Shown here: piece after piece, positions 24,381 to 34,357 of the stretch
Position numbering within the stretch: the first letter of the stretch is position 1
Layout: each line of letters opens with the position of its first letter
The notes under the pieces: generated by a model
Seen by the model: only the letters and a program-made list of their open reading frames with translations
Database searches by the model: none
Told to the model about the DNA's origin: nothing
Program-made: the position numbers and the translations under genes
Assembly (NCBI GenBank): GCA_036388675.1
Contig: DASVRI010000045.1
Coordinates: 1-64,000 of the forward strand
DNA from: DASVUS01 sp036388675
GTDB taxonomy: Bacteria; Armatimonadota; Abditibacteriia; Abditibacteriales; Abditibacteriaceae
Length of the DNA stretch: 64,000 nt
Direction: 5' to 3'

Positions 24381-27350
24381 ATGAATAGCATGATTGGTTC
24401 TCGTAAATGGCCCTGGGCTGTTGGCCTTGTGGTGCTGCTCTTTATTTTAGCGCCGCGACTGGCACAGGTTTATGTTGATGGATTGTGGTTCGATTCGCTG
24501 GGCTACGCTGCGGTTTACTGGTATTCATTCGGGCTGAAGTGGGGCCTCTTCGCCGGTTTCTTCGCCCTGACGTTTCTCATCTTGCGCGGTGCCTTCTGGG
24601 CTTTGGAGCGCGCTTTTGCCGGCTACGAACTTGGCGGGTCGGTGATGCGCTTCGACAATCAGCCGCTGGAAATGGAGCCTGATCGTTTTATCAGGCCCGT
24701 AGCGTGGGGCTTGCCCATTTTCTGGGGTTTGTTGGTCGGTCTTTCCATGATGTCGCGCTGGGATTTGTTCGCGCTGTATTTCAATGGTCGCAGCAGCGGC
24801 AACCCCGATCCGCTTTTGAACAAGCCACTGGGCTTTTTTCTTTTTTCCTGGCCGGTTCATCAAGTACTCGCTTCGTGGTTGACCGGGCTTGCCATCATCA
24901 TCTTCATTGCGACGCTGCTGTTCGGCGTGTTCGCCTTTACGTCGCGCATGCCGCGCATCATTAAAGACGAGGCGTTGCGCACGGCTTCACTCGCTTGCTC
25001 GCTGGCGCTGGCCGCTGTGCTGGTTGTTTACGCATGGCGCTTCTACTTGGGACGTTTTTCGCAACTATGGCGCGATCAGGAAATCTTCACCGGCGCCGGT
25101 TACACGCAAGCCAACATCTTGTTGCCGGGTCTGCTCCTTGTGGCGTTTACTCTGCTGGGCGCCGCGACTCTGGCCATTTTGAATGCTCTGCTGTGGCGAC
25201 GGCCCCGCATCGTGGCGCTGGCACTTGCCATTCCTCTGGTCACTTACATCGGGCTGTCGCTGGTGACGAATTACGTTACCAGTTTCGTGGTGCGGCCAAA
25301 CGAGTTGGAGCGCCAGTCGCCCTACATCAAACATAACATCGAGGGCACGCGCCGCGCCTTTGGTCTCGACCGCATGGAAGCACGCGCATTTCCGGCGGAA
25401 AACGGCGTTGCAGCATTCGACCTTACCCAGAATCGCACCGCGCTCGACAACATTCGCCTGTGGGACTGGCAAGCGCTGCAATCGACGCTGCGCCAGGTGC
25501 AGGTGCTGCGCACTTATTACGACTTTCCCGATGTCGATGTCGACCGCTATCGCATCAACGGTCGCCTGCGCCAGGTTATGATCGCAGCGCGCGAACTCGA
25601 TGTCGACCGCTTGCCGCCCGCTTCGCGCAACTGGGTCAACGACCGCCTTGTATACACCCACGGCTACGGCGTCACCATGAATACTGCTGATGGCTTTACG
25701 CCGGAAGGCCGTCCGCGCTTCTTGCTTTCCAACGTGCCGGTGCGCTCCACAGTGCCGGAAATAAAGCTGACGCGTCCTGAGATTTACTTCGGGCAGAAAA
25801 CCGACACGCACGTTTACGTCAAGACGCGGCAGAAAGAATTTGATTTTCCGCAAGGCGAAACCAACGCCTATACGACATATGAAGGTACCGGCGGCGTGAC
25901 ACTGGGCGGCTTCGCGCGGCGCTGGCTATTGTCGTGGGCGCTGGGCGATTTGTCGAAGATTCCGTTCTCCAACGACATCACGCCCGACAGTCGAGTACTC
26001 ATGTATCGCAACATTCAGGAGCGGGTGCAACGCATCGCGCCGTTCCTCACCTACGATAACGATCCTTACGTCGTCGTGGGCAACGATGGGCGACTGTACT
26101 GGATTATGGACGCCTACACCTCGTCCATCTACTACCCTTACTCGCGCCATTATCAAGCCGGTAATCAGTGGACGAATTACATGCGCAACAGCGTCAAAGT
26201 CGTGGTGGACGCCTACAACGGCACCGCGAACTATTACGTCTTCGACACGCAAGACCCGATCATACAAGCTTATCGCGGCGCATTTCCGAGCCTGTTCCGC
26301 GATGCCGGGGAGATGCCCGCCGGATTGCTGGAGCACGTTCGTTATCCCGAGTTGCTGTTTCGCACGCAGGCCGATGTATATGGCCTTTATCACATGCAGG
26401 ATGTGCGCCTTTTCTTCGGGCGCGAAGACGTGTGGAGCGTAGCCGGTGAGGGCACTGCCCCGTCGCTCCCGGCCATGCTGCCGCCAGGCCTCGCTCCGGG
26501 CCAGGGGCAAGGCCAAGGGCAAGGCCCCAACTTTGGCGCGCAGACGAGTACTCAGAACACAGTGTCGGAGCCACTCGACCCCTATTATGTGTTGATATCG
26601 TTGCCGGGTGAAAAAACCGGCGAAGAATTTGTGCAAATTCTGCCGTTCACCCCATCTAACCGTAAGAACATGATCGGCTGGATGGCCGGTCGCAGCAACA
26701 CGCAGGGCCATGGCACTCTGTTGTCCTATGATTTCCCCAAAGCCAAGCAGGTGACCGGCCCGGAGCAATTCAGGGCGCGCATCAATCAGAATTCGTATCT
26801 CTCGGAGCGCATCACGCTGTGGAATCAGCAAGGCTCGACGGTGCTGCGCGGCAACCTGCTGGCAATTCCCCTGGGACGCGGCCTGTTGTATGTCCAACCG
26901 ATCTTCTTGCAGGCGAACCAGAGCGGGATGCCGGAATTGCGTCTCGTCGTGCTCGGCACGCAGGAGCGCATCGCCTATGGCACCGACTTCCGGGAAGCCC
27001 TGACAAAGTTGCTGAGCGGTGACGCCACGCCAACAGATGAAGATGGACAGGGCATCACCGGGGAAGGCGTTACGCAAAGCGGCATGACGCAAAGCGGCAT
27101 AACGGGCGCCACGCAGACGCCACCGGCTTCTGCACAGCCCGGCACAAGTGTGCCAGCAGGCGTACAGCCGCCAACAGGCGTGCAGCCGCCGGCAGGTGCA
27201 GCAGCCAACCGGCAACAACTTATCAATCGTGCAGCAGATGACCTGGAAGCCTACCAGCGCCTCACGGCTCAGGGACGTTACAGCGAGGCCGGGCAACGTC
27301 TTGAAGCAGTGCGCAGCACTCTGGATCGGTTACGCCGTCAGGGACAGTAG
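24381..27350 (+). CDS. UPF0182 family integral membrane protein
   Basis: The 989-aa product matches UPF0182 in length and layout: about seven hydrophobic helices in the first 300 residues (WPWAVGLVVLLFILAPRLA, FGLKWGLFAGFFALTFLILRG, LPIFWGLLVGLSM), the VDGLWFDSLGYAAVYW motif near the start, then a large extracytoplasmic domain (YIKHNIEGTRRAFGLD, DNDPYVVVGNDGRLYWIMDAYT). The function is unknown. Gln/Gly and Gly/Thr/Pro-rich low-complexity segments (GQGQGQGQGP, TQSGMTQSGITG, VQPPTGVQPPAG) and a final TPR-like helix (AADDLEAYQRLTAQGRYSEAGQRLEAV) are extensions. ATG 24390 is an alternative start, with TAAGAT 7 nt upstream. Confidence 0.88.
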   Translation: MNSMIGSRKWPWAVGLVVLLFILAPRLAQVYVDGLWFDSLGYAAVYWYSFGLKWGLFAGFFALTFLILRGAFWALERAFAGYELGGSVMRFDNQPLEMEPDRFIRPVAWGLPIFWGLLVGLSMMSRWDLFALYFNGRSSGNPDPLLNKPLGFFLFSWPVHQVLASWLTGLAIIIFIATLLFGVFAFTSRMPRIIKDEALRTASLACSLALAAVLVVYAWRFYLGRFSQLWRDQEIFTGAGYTQANILLPGLLLVAFTLLGAATLAILNALLWRRPRIVALALAIPLVTYIGLSLVTNYVTSFVVRPNELERQSPYIKHNIEGTRRAFGLDRMEARAFPAENGVAAFDLTQNRTALDNIRLWDWQALQSTLRQVQVLRTYYDFPDVDVDRYRINGRLRQVMIAARELDVDRLPPASRNWVNDRLVYTHGYGVTMNTADGFTPEGRPRFLLSNVPVRSTVPEIKLTRPEIYFGQKTDTHVYVKTRQKEFDFPQGETNAYTTYEGTGGVTLGGFARRWLLSWALGDLSKIPFSNDITPDSRVLMYRNIQERVQRIAPFLTYDNDPYVVVGNDGRLYWIMDAYTSSIYYPYSRHYQAGNQWTNYMRNSVKVVVDAYNGTANYYVFDTQDPIIQAYRGAFPSLFRDAGEMPAGLLEHVRYPELLFRTQADVYGLYHMQDVRLFFGREDVWSVAGEGTAPSLPAMLPPGLAPGQGQGQGQGPNFGAQTSTQNTVSEPLDPYYVLISLPGEKTGEEFVQILPFTPSNRKNMIGWMAGRSNTQGHGTLLSYDFPKAKQVTGPEQFRARINQNSYLSERITLWNQQGSTVLRGNLLAIPLGRGLLYVQPIFLQANQSGMPELRLVVLGTQERIAYGTDFREALTKLLSGDATPTDEDGQGITGEGVTQSGMTQSGITGATQTPPASAQPGTSVPAGVQPPTGVQPPAGAAANRQQLINRAADDLEAYQRLTAQGRYSEAGQRLEAVRSTLDRLRRQGQ

Positions 27351-27513
27351 GGCACGCTGCTTCTCGATCACAGCAGCAATTAGGCGCAAGAAAAAGAACA
27401 GTAATTCTCCATTATGAGGTAGAATAGTGGCAGAATTTGCGCTTGCAGGCTGGAGCCGATTTCGCCATTGGGTAAGCATTTTTTGTAATTCTTTCCGGAA
27501 TTCTTCTCGTAGC

Positions 27514-30495
27514 ATGTCAAAACGTTGGTCTCTCGAGTGTTTCGGCGCCTTTCGGGCGCGGGATGAAGCGGGTCGTATCATTGAGCGATTTCGCACCCAC
27601 AAAACAGCAGCACTGTTGGCGTTTTTAGCTTTGTCCAGAGGGCCGCAGCGGCGCGAGGAACTGTGCGCCCTGCTCTGGCCGGATGCGGCGCCCGAAGCGG
27701 GACGCAACAGCCTGTCGGCGGCGCTGTCATCGCTGCGGCGCGAATTGGGCGACGACCTCGTCTGCGCCGATCGCAACTTCGTCCGTCTGGCAGCGGGCGC
27801 GTTTACCACCGATGTCGCCGAATTTGATGCCGCACTGCGCGACGGCAACTTCGCGCGTGCCGTGGAGCTATTCAATGGCCCCCTGCTGCCCGGTTTCGAT
27901 GAAGAGTATTTCCACCTTCTGTGCAGCGAGTATGCAGAGAAAGCGCGCGGCGCCTTCGATGCCCGGCTTCAGGAATTGGAAAGCGCTGCCGACTGGCCGT
28001 CCGTTCGTTCCTTAGCGCGGCGCGCGGCTTCGGTCTTTGGCAACGACACGCAGTATTTCAACGCCTTGATGCGCGCTCAATATGGAGCGGGCGATCTCCA
28101 CGCGGCGTTGCGCGTTTACGAAGACTGGCAAAAGTGGGCGCGACGCGAAAACGAACTCGTGCCCGATGCGGCGCGCCAACTCGCACGCAAACTGCGTCGC
28201 GAAAAAGAAAGCGAATTATCGGCAGCTTTGCCGCTTCCGGCACCAGCCGTAGAAGCTGCTTCTTCAGCCGGAACTTCAGTAACGAGTACTCAGGCGAGCG
28301 AAAGCACCGTATCCGGTGGCAGCCTGCCGCCGCCCTGGACGCGCTTTTTCGGGCGCGAAGCCGAAATGGAACTGCTCGGCAAATGGCTGTTCAAAGGCGA
28401 AACGCTGGTGACGTTGACAGGCGCAGGCGGCTCGGGAAAAACACGCCTGGCGATTGAAACCCTGCGCCGCCTGCCGGGCGAATGGCAGGGCGGCATCTAC
28501 TTCGTGCCGCTGGCTTCGTTGTGGGATGCCTCGCTGCTGTTTTCGACCGTCCGCGATGCACTGGGCATTGTGGCTTCGCCGGATGTGCCGCCACTGGAAC
28601 AAATCGCCGGTGCACTGCGCGGCCAAAAGTGCGTTGTGCTGCTCGACAACCTCGAACAATTGTCGCAAAGCGGCGCGGCGCACTTGCAGGAGTTGCGCGA
28701 ACGCCTGCCGCAGACAACTTTCATGGTGACATCGCGCGCTCTGTTGCACTTGCCCGGCGAGCGCGAGTTTTCCGTCATGCCGCTGCCGACGCCGCTGGAA
28801 AACGCCCTGCCCGACGAACTGGGCGAATACCCGAGCGCGGCCCTGTTTTGCGACCGCGCGGGCTTGCCCCTCACGCCGGCCAACAGTGCGGCCATTGGCG
28901 CGCTGTGCCGGCGTTTGGACGGCATTCCTCTGGCGCTGGAGTTGGCTGCGGCGCGCGCACGAGTACTCTCTCCCGCGCAGATCGTGGAGCGTTTGGAGCA
29001 GCGCTTCGACTTTTTGCAGGGACGCGAACTGGGACTGGCACCACGCCACCGCACGTTGCGCGCCACCATCGAGTGGAGCACTGATTTGCTGGAGCCGCAC
29101 CTGCGCGATTTCTTCGCGCGCCTGTCGGTGTTTCGCGGCGGTTGGACGCTGGAAGCGGCGGAAACCATCTGCGCGCCGGGCGTGTGCGAAGAGTGGGATG
29201 TCCTCGATTTCCTGGAACAACTGCGTGCCAGTTCACTGATCTCGACCCTTCACAGTGCGTCCGGCACGCGCTATCGCCTGCTCGAAATGCTGCGCGAATG
29301 GGGCGATGCTCAATTGAGCCACGAGCAACGTGCCGAGCTTCAAGCGCGCCATTATGCCTTTTATACCCACCTGGTGGAAAATGCACTTGACCCCGTTGCA
29401 CTGGCGCAACGCAGCGAAGAACTGGCGGCGGAGAACGGAAACTTTCGCGCTGCTCTGCGCTTTGCACTGGAGTGCAACGAGCCACAATGTGCCAACGACG
29501 CAGCGCGCCTGGCCGGAGCCCTGGGAGGTTTCTGGGAGGCTCGCGCGCGTCATTCCGAAGGTTATGAATGGGTTGAGCGTGCGCTCCAGACCAGGGGCGA
29601 AATCGAGCCCACTTTTCATGCCCGCCTGCTGTGTTGCGGCGGCGTCATGCTGTTCTACTGCGGCGATTATCTGCGGGCGCAGGCGCTGCTTGAACAGGGC
29701 CTGGAACTTTATCGCGCCCTGAGCGATAAACGCGGCGAAGCATGGGCACTGGATTACCTGGGTAAGGTCTTCATCGTGCGCGGTCGCAGTGAAGACACAC
29801 GCCTTTACGGCGAAGCGGCCATGACCATTGCCCGAGAAACAGGCGATACGGCGCGCCTCATCAGCAGTCTGGTGACCGCGGCCTGGGGTTGTCACAACAC
29901 CAGATGCCCTCTGGAAGCGGTAGCTCACTTCGACGAGTGCCTCAATCTGTGCAATGCCGTGGGAGAGCGCCGTCTGGCCACGATGTGCGAAGGAACCAGG
30001 GCATTTTCTCTTCTTATGACCCAGAGCATCGAAGAGTGCCGGGCGCAATGCTACCGCGCTCTGGAGGCGGCGGATGAAAGCGTTGGGCTGTACCCCAGGT
30101 CATTTGCGCTGGGCACGACCGCCATCACGCTTTTGGAGTTGGGAGAAGTCGAACACGCTCGCAGCATTCTACCGCACATCGCGGCAAACTTTCACTCGAT
30201 TTCCACGCGCTGGGAAGTGGCCAGCATGCTCTACATCTGCGGCAACCTCGCCGTGGCGCTGGATCGGTTCGAGAGCGCAGCCATATTGTATGGTGCGTCG
30301 CAGGCGCTGAGTGAAAGCGCTTCTTACATCATGCTTCCGTGCTTGAGCGACTTGTTTGAGCCCTACCGCCTGCGCCTGGAAGCTGCGCTTTCACCCCAGG
30401 CAAAAGAACGCCTCTGGCAACAGGGAAGGCAGATGCCACTGGATGAAGCCGTTGCCCTGACGCAAACTTTGCTGCCCGATGGTTCTCCTGCCTGA
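27514..30495 (+). CDS. AfsR/SARP-like regulator: wHTH, BTAD, NB-ARC ATPase and TPR
   Basis: The 993-aa product begins with an OmpR/SARP-type winged helix (LECFGAFRARDEAGRII, EELCALLWPDAAPEAGRNSLSAALSSLRREL) and a bacterial transcriptional activation domain to about residue 235. The STAND ATPase follows with Walker A GAGGSGKT (303-310), Walker B KCVVLLDNLEQ and TSRALLHLPGE (sensor). C-terminal TPR-like helices cover about 650-980. Such proteins act as ligand- or ATP-gated transcriptional activators. The frame opens at a GTG (27427), but homology begins at ATG 27514. It ends 60 bp before the first copy of the shared GTCAGAG promoter element of the secreted-protein island, so it is the natural candidate activator (inference). 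Confidence 0.85.
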   Translation: MSKRWSLECFGAFRARDEAGRIIERFRTHKTAALLAFLALSRGPQRREELCALLWPDAAPEAGRNSLSAALSSLRRELGDDLVCADRNFVRLAAGAFTTDVAEFDAALRDGNFARAVELFNGPLLPGFDEEYFHLLCSEYAEKARGAFDARLQELESAADWPSVRSLARRAASVFGNDTQYFNALMRAQYGAGDLHAALRVYEDWQKWARRENELVPDAARQLARKLRREKESELSAALPLPAPAVEAASSAGTSVTSTQASESTVSGGSLPPPWTRFFGREAEMELLGKWLFKGETLVTLTGAGGSGKTRLAIETLRRLPGEWQGGIYFVPLASLWDASLLFSTVRDALGIVASPDVPPLEQIAGALRGQKCVVLLDNLEQLSQSGAAHLQELRERLPQTTFMVTSRALLHLPGEREFSVMPLPTPLENALPDELGEYPSAALFCDRAGLPLTPANSAAIGALCRRLDGIPLALELAAARARVLSPAQIVERLEQRFDFLQGRELGLAPRHRTLRATIEWSTDLLEPHLRDFFARLSVFRGGWTLEAAETICAPGVCEEWDVLDFLEQLRASSLISTLHSASGTRYRLLEMLREWGDAQLSHEQRAELQARHYAFYTHLVENALDPVALAQRSEELAAENGNFRAALRFALECNEPQCANDAARLAGALGGFWEARARHSEGYEWVERALQTRGEIEPTFHARLLCCGGVMLFYCGDYLRAQALLEQGLELYRALSDKRGEAWALDYLGKVFIVRGRSEDTRLYGEAAMTIARETGDTARLISSLVTAAWGCHNTRCPLEAVAHFDECLNLCNAVGERRLATMCEGTRAFSLLMTQSIEECRAQCYRALEAADESVGLYPRSFALGTTAITLLELGEVEHARSILPHIAANFHSISTRWEVASMLYICGNLAVALDRFESAAILYGASQALSESASYIMLPCLSDLFEPYRLRLEAALSPQAKERLWQQGRQMPLDEAVALTQTLLPDGSPA

Positions 30496-30555
30496 GTACT
30501 CATGCGGTGCAACAAGAAACTCTGAAAACGAATTCCCCAATTTTAAGCTTGTGGC

Positions 30556-30587
30556 GTCAGAGTTTTTTCAGCCTCAGGCATTAAGCT
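30556..30587 (+). promoter_or_regulatory. Shared promoter element, copy A (GTCAGAG-N18-TTAAGCT)
   Basis: GTCAGAG (30556-30562), TTTTTTCA and, 18 nt after GTCAGAG, TTAAGCT. TCTGAAA lies 35 nt upstream. It heads the transcription unit of the ankyrin, lipase and DEWDTTYGR-module genes. Spacing is identical in copies B, C and D. Confidence 0.7.
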
Positions 30588-30620
30588 GTACCTCGTTAAA
30601 CACGTAACGAGGAGACAGCC

Positions 30621-31757
30621 ATGAAAAAATTTTCTTCCGGCACTTTGCACACAGGGTTGCTCACCGTGCAGCGCAGCACCGTGCAGCGCAGCACCGTGAT
30701 CGCCGGTGTTATTCTGTGCGCCACTCCGGTCTTCGCACAAGACGCCATTGTGCCGCAAGCCGTTGATCCGGACACAACGAGTACTCAGACAACGACTGTC
30801 GCGCCGCCGATGGTAAAGAACGATCTCAAGCTCGACGGCGCTTTGCTCAAAGCCGTCAGCAACGGCAACGTGGAGGAAGCGATGGCTGCTCTCGCCGCAG
30901 GCGCCAATCCCAATGCGCGCGGTAAGGACGGCCTGACGGCGCTCATGCTGGCCTCTCAGGGCGGCAAGACCGACCTCGTGCAAAAGCTGCTTGATCTGGG
31001 TGCCGACCCCAACGCCACCAACAAAGCCGGACAAACCGCGCTGCACCTCGCTACGACAATCGGTGCGACGACCAACGGTGCGCCTAAAGCGAAGAAAAGT
31101 CGCTTCGGCGGCTTCAGCAAAATGATCGGCGGCTTAGCCGCTGGAGCCGTGACAAGCGGTGGCATGGGCGCACTCGGCCACAAGGCCGGTTTCGCCAATC
31201 AGCTTCTGGGCGGCGGCTCGATTGATGGTTTGCTGGGTAACAACCTCAAAGGTTTGCTCCACGGCGGCGCTTTCAACCTCAGCGGCAAGTCCGGGTGGAA
31301 CGCCATCATCGGTACCGCGTTGCAGGGCGACATCAAAGCGAACGGCACTTTCGGTTTGCAAAATCTGCTGGGCAGCGGCCAGTTAGATGCAAGCGGGTGG
31401 ACAAATCTAATTGGTGCCGTCAAAGGTTCCAACGAGCAAGTCTTCTCTGCTATGTCGCAACTCGCCGGCGGCCAGAACGCGCAGTGGACGCAGTTCCTCA
31501 ACGCCGCTGCTTCGGGCGATGTTAATGCCGTTTCCTCGCTGATGGGCGACTCCCGTTTGCAGCCGCTGCTGGCGCAGGCCACGCAGGGTTTCTCGGCGGC
31601 GGCGGGCGACCTGCCGATGAATTCCGCCAAGAGCATCGTGCAGTCCTTGATTGACAAGGGCGCCAACGCCGGCCTGGCCGATAGTAGCGGCAAAACCGCA
31701 GCGCAACTCGCACAGGCCCGCGAATGGAACGATGTTGCGGCCTTGCTGCAAAAGTAA
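30621..31757 (+). CDS. Secreted ankyrin-repeat protein
   Basis: The 378-aa product has a signal peptide (STVIAGVILCATPVFAQDA) preceded by a duplicated 15-bp unit (peptide RSTVQRSTV). Two clear ankyrin repeats occupy about 75-145 (GLTALMLASQGGKTDLVQKLLDLGADPN, then AGQTALHLA), and a half-repeat forms the end (SLIDKGANAGLADSSGKTAAQLA). Between them is a Gly/Leu-rich region (FGGFSKMIGGLAAGAVTSGG, LLGGGSIDGLLGNNLKGLL) of unknown fold. It may mediate protein binding outside the cytoplasm. The ribosome site is GGAG. It is the first gene of a unit with the next two. Confidence 0.75.
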   Translation: MKKFSSGTLHTGLLTVQRSTVQRSTVIAGVILCATPVFAQDAIVPQAVDPDTTSTQTTTVAPPMVKNDLKLDGALLKAVSNGNVEEAMAALAAGANPNARGKDGLTALMLASQGGKTDLVQKLLDLGADPNATNKAGQTALHLATTIGATTNGAPKAKKSRFGGFSKMIGGLAAGAVTSGGMGALGHKAGFANQLLGGGSIDGLLGNNLKGLLHGGAFNLSGKSGWNAIIGTALQGDIKANGTFGLQNLLGSGQLDASGWTNLIGAVKGSNEQVFSAMSQLAGGQNAQWTQFLNAAASGDVNAVSSLMGDSRLQPLLAQATQGFSAAAGDLPMNSAKSIVQSLIDKGANAGLADSSGKTAAQLAQAREWNDVAALLQK

Positions 31758-31879
31758 GTTGTGTAGGGGCCTGGCGCGCCAGGCACCTATATCATTCGAG
31801 TACTCACTCCTTTATTTCCGTCCCGTGAAACGCCGGGTGGCCTTACTCTACGGGGCGCACAATAGTTTCAGAGAGAATC

Positions 31880-34270
31880 ATGCAAAAACCAGCATCAGAC
31901 AAACTTTTCAGGACATTATGTTTCATCGTTTTCGGCGCGGGCATTTTAAGCGGCATGAGTTTCAGCTCTTTCGCGCAAACTCGCCGTCCCTCGAAGCAAC
32001 AGTCGAGCAAGCAGCCATCTAAAGCTGCGGCGAGCAAAGCTGCGGCACCGGAGCGTTCGGGTGCGTGGACGGGCGTGATTACCTACACGCGCACGCAGTC
32101 GAAGACGGACAACAAAACCGTCAAGCGCGTTTCCGGCAGAGGCGAAGACAAGCGCGACTGGGAGATGAAATACGATTACAAGGCGCAGGTCGCGGTCATG
32201 GAAGCGCCCGAAAAGAACGGTTCGAGCATCGGCAAAGCCAACATCTCGCACACTTTTTCCTCCATCGAAACAACCAGCAGCACGGAAAGCAATTCCTGCG
32301 ACCGCGGCAAAACATGGCGGGACATGAAGGGTGAATTCATGTCGAAAACCGAAACGAGCGGCAACGCCAGCAATCTGGAAGCGAATGTCAACGTCGGCAT
32401 CAACGCTGACGGAACTTACTCCGTGAGCGTCGGCTTGCCGGAGATAAAAGGCAAAACAACTGGCTTGCAAAGCTCATCCTTCAGCGGTCAATGCACGCCC
32501 AAAGAAGGAAAAACTTTCACCCTGCCGCCGACCGAAACGACCATTGACGGCAACTCGCTCACCAGCGACGGCAAGAATCGCATCAACCCGTCCGACCCGA
32601 ATCGCCTGAGCGGAAGCTACTCGCACAAGTTCGTGGATGTGACGGAGACGATCACGTGGAATCTGCAAAAAGGCGGCGCGCCGCTGCGCCTGCTCGATTT
32701 GAAGTTCGAGGACATGAAATTCCCGAACTGGAACGATTGGAAGGAAGTCACCGAGCAGAGGGGAACCATTGACGGCAACCTGGTCAAAATCAAAGCGAAA
32801 GTCGTCAACGTTTCGGGCGAAACCAAATCGGGCGACGTGAAGCTCAAGGAAACCTTCAAGGGCGACAAGTGGGACGGCGCGCGCCCGGATGGAGTACTCA
32901 AAGGCGGCGAGTTTTCCGTTACTCTCAAAGGCGGCGAGCAACGCGAAGTCGAGATGGTGTGGGATTCGAGCGGCTACGCCTGGTTTGATGACGGTCGCCC
33001 GCGCCTCGTGCAGCGCATCAAAGCCGAGCTGCTGGAAAACAGCAAAAAGACGGACGAATTGACCAAAAACCTGAAAGTCGCGCCCAAGCCGCTTGTTCTG
33101 GTTCACGGATTGTGGAGCAACTGGAAGGCGTGGGAAACATGGCAGAACATCTTGACGACGACCCACTCTTACGACTGGAAGGCGTTTCCGGTGGGAGAAA
33201 AGCCGGAAAAAGGCGTGATGAATACGGGCGGCGAGTTTCTTTCCACCGACCCCACCAATTCCATCTTTGAAAACTCGCAGCAGCTTGGAAAATACATCAA
33301 ATACGCGCAGGAAGAGCGCAACGCGTGGCACGTCGATATCGTGGCCCACTCGATGGGCGGGCTGATCTCGCGGCATTACATCCATCAGTTCATGCCCGCG
33401 CCGTCGCCCGATGGCCGCCCGCAAATCGTGCATCTGGTTCAGCTCGGCACGCCGAACATGGGCAGCCCGTGCGGCGATGTAATGAGCGCGACGTTCGAGT
33501 TCCTGGGCAAAACCGTCGAAGCCGTGCGCCAACTGCGCCAGGATGTCGCGGCGGAATTCAACAAGGTCAATGTCAATCGCAAAGGCGTGAAATTCTCCGT
33601 CCTGGCGGGAAATCCGCTGCCGACGATGTGCAAAGAAGTCGTCTCGAACGATGGCTGCGTGTCCGTGCCGTCGGCGTTCTGGAAGATCAAAGACCACGCA
33701 GTTTCGCCGCGCATCCATACCGAATTGACTGGAACGGCTGATTTCTCCGCCTTCGTCAAACCGCGCCTGGCCATTGGCCCCAAAGGCAATCACAACCCGG
33801 AAGCGCCCGAAGCACCCGAACTGCCGACTTACCAGAACCTGAAGGCAGATCAGAATATGAACGGCAATTCCGCGCCCCGCTTGATCAAGGCGGCTTACCA
33901 ACCGCAGCCTTTGGCTCAGGCGCAGCTTGTGGCCGACACCGCAACGACGAAGAACGTATACAAGCCCGATTTCGCCAAAGCCGTAATGCTCGCGCCGAAG
34001 CAAACCATTGAAGTCGAAATTCCGGTGGAAGCGGCCAACAATTTCGGGCTGACCTTTATGGCCGACGCGCTGGTTTCCGCCACGCTTGTGGACGACAAAG
34101 CCACCGTCGTCGGCAAAAGCCTGGCAAAAACACCCGAAGCCAGCTCGTGGTTTCGCTCGATATTCTTCGACAAGTCGACGGTTGCCGGAACGTGGAAGCT
34201 GAAACTGGAAAACACCTCCGATCGCGAACTGGAAGCAGTTTTATCAACGTGGAAGGATGCCGCGAAGTAA
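31880..34270 (+). CDS. Secreted lipase-like alpha/beta hydrolase with N-terminal beta domains
   Basis: The 796-aa product has a hydrophobic leader (LCFIVFGAGILSGMSFSSFAQ) and a Lys/Ser/Ala-rich spacer, then about 350 residues of unassigned beta-rich sequence (SGAWTGVITYTRTQSKTDNK). The catalytic domain starts KPLVLVHGLWSNWKAW and has the nucleophile S491 in VAHSMGGLISRHY, then VQLGTPNMGSPCG, as in PGAP1/lipase class 2 esterases. The C-terminal beta domain (LAPKQTIEVEIPVEAANNFG) is unassigned. It likely acts on extracellular lipids or esters. It is 122 bp downstream of the ankyrin gene without its own copy of the GTCAGAG element, so it is probably in the same unit. Confidence 0.78.
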   Translation: MQKPASDKLFRTLCFIVFGAGILSGMSFSSFAQTRRPSKQQSSKQPSKAAASKAAAPERSGAWTGVITYTRTQSKTDNKTVKRVSGRGEDKRDWEMKYDYKAQVAVMEAPEKNGSSIGKANISHTFSSIETTSSTESNSCDRGKTWRDMKGEFMSKTETSGNASNLEANVNVGINADGTYSVSVGLPEIKGKTTGLQSSSFSGQCTPKEGKTFTLPPTETTIDGNSLTSDGKNRINPSDPNRLSGSYSHKFVDVTETITWNLQKGGAPLRLLDLKFEDMKFPNWNDWKEVTEQRGTIDGNLVKIKAKVVNVSGETKSGDVKLKETFKGDKWDGARPDGVLKGGEFSVTLKGGEQREVEMVWDSSGYAWFDDGRPRLVQRIKAELLENSKKTDELTKNLKVAPKPLVLVHGLWSNWKAWETWQNILTTTHSYDWKAFPVGEKPEKGVMNTGGEFLSTDPTNSIFENSQQLGKYIKYAQEERNAWHVDIVAHSMGGLISRHYIHQFMPAPSPDGRPQIVHLVQLGTPNMGSPCGDVMSATFEFLGKTVEAVRQLRQDVAAEFNKVNVNRKGVKFSVLAGNPLPTMCKEVVSNDGCVSVPSAFWKIKDHAVSPRIHTELTGTADFSAFVKPRLAIGPKGNHNPEAPEAPELPTYQNLKADQNMNGNSAPRLIKAAYQPQPLAQAQLVADTATTKNVYKPDFAKAVMLAPKQTIEVEIPVEAANNFGLTFMADALVSATLVDDKATVVGKSLAKTPEASSWFRSIFFDKSTVAGTWKLKLENTSDRELEAVLSTWKDAAK

Positions 34271-34292
34271 TCGGGCGCTGCAAACGTAAAGC

Positions 34293-34332
34293 TCGACTGC
34301 AGGGGCGTAGAATTCTACGCCCCTGCAGTCGA
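34293..34332. repeat. 40-bp perfect palindrome centred on GAATTC
   Basis: TCGACTGCAGGGGCGTAGAA is followed directly by its exact complement. It lies 23 bp after the lipase stop and 25 bp before the next ATG. There is no T-run, so it is more a processing or cruciform element than a classical terminator. Confidence 0.8.
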
Positions 34333-34357
34333 TTACTCATCAAGGTATCTCCGTATC

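Noticed and set aside
25926..27296. 456-aa minus-strand frame opposite the UPF0182 gene
   Set aside because: Antisense shadow produced by high GC third positions; Cys/His-rich with no family features.
32474..34003. 509-aa minus-strand frame opposite the lipase-like gene
   Set aside because: Antisense to a gene with intact catalytic motifs and a signal peptide; no family-like features of its own.
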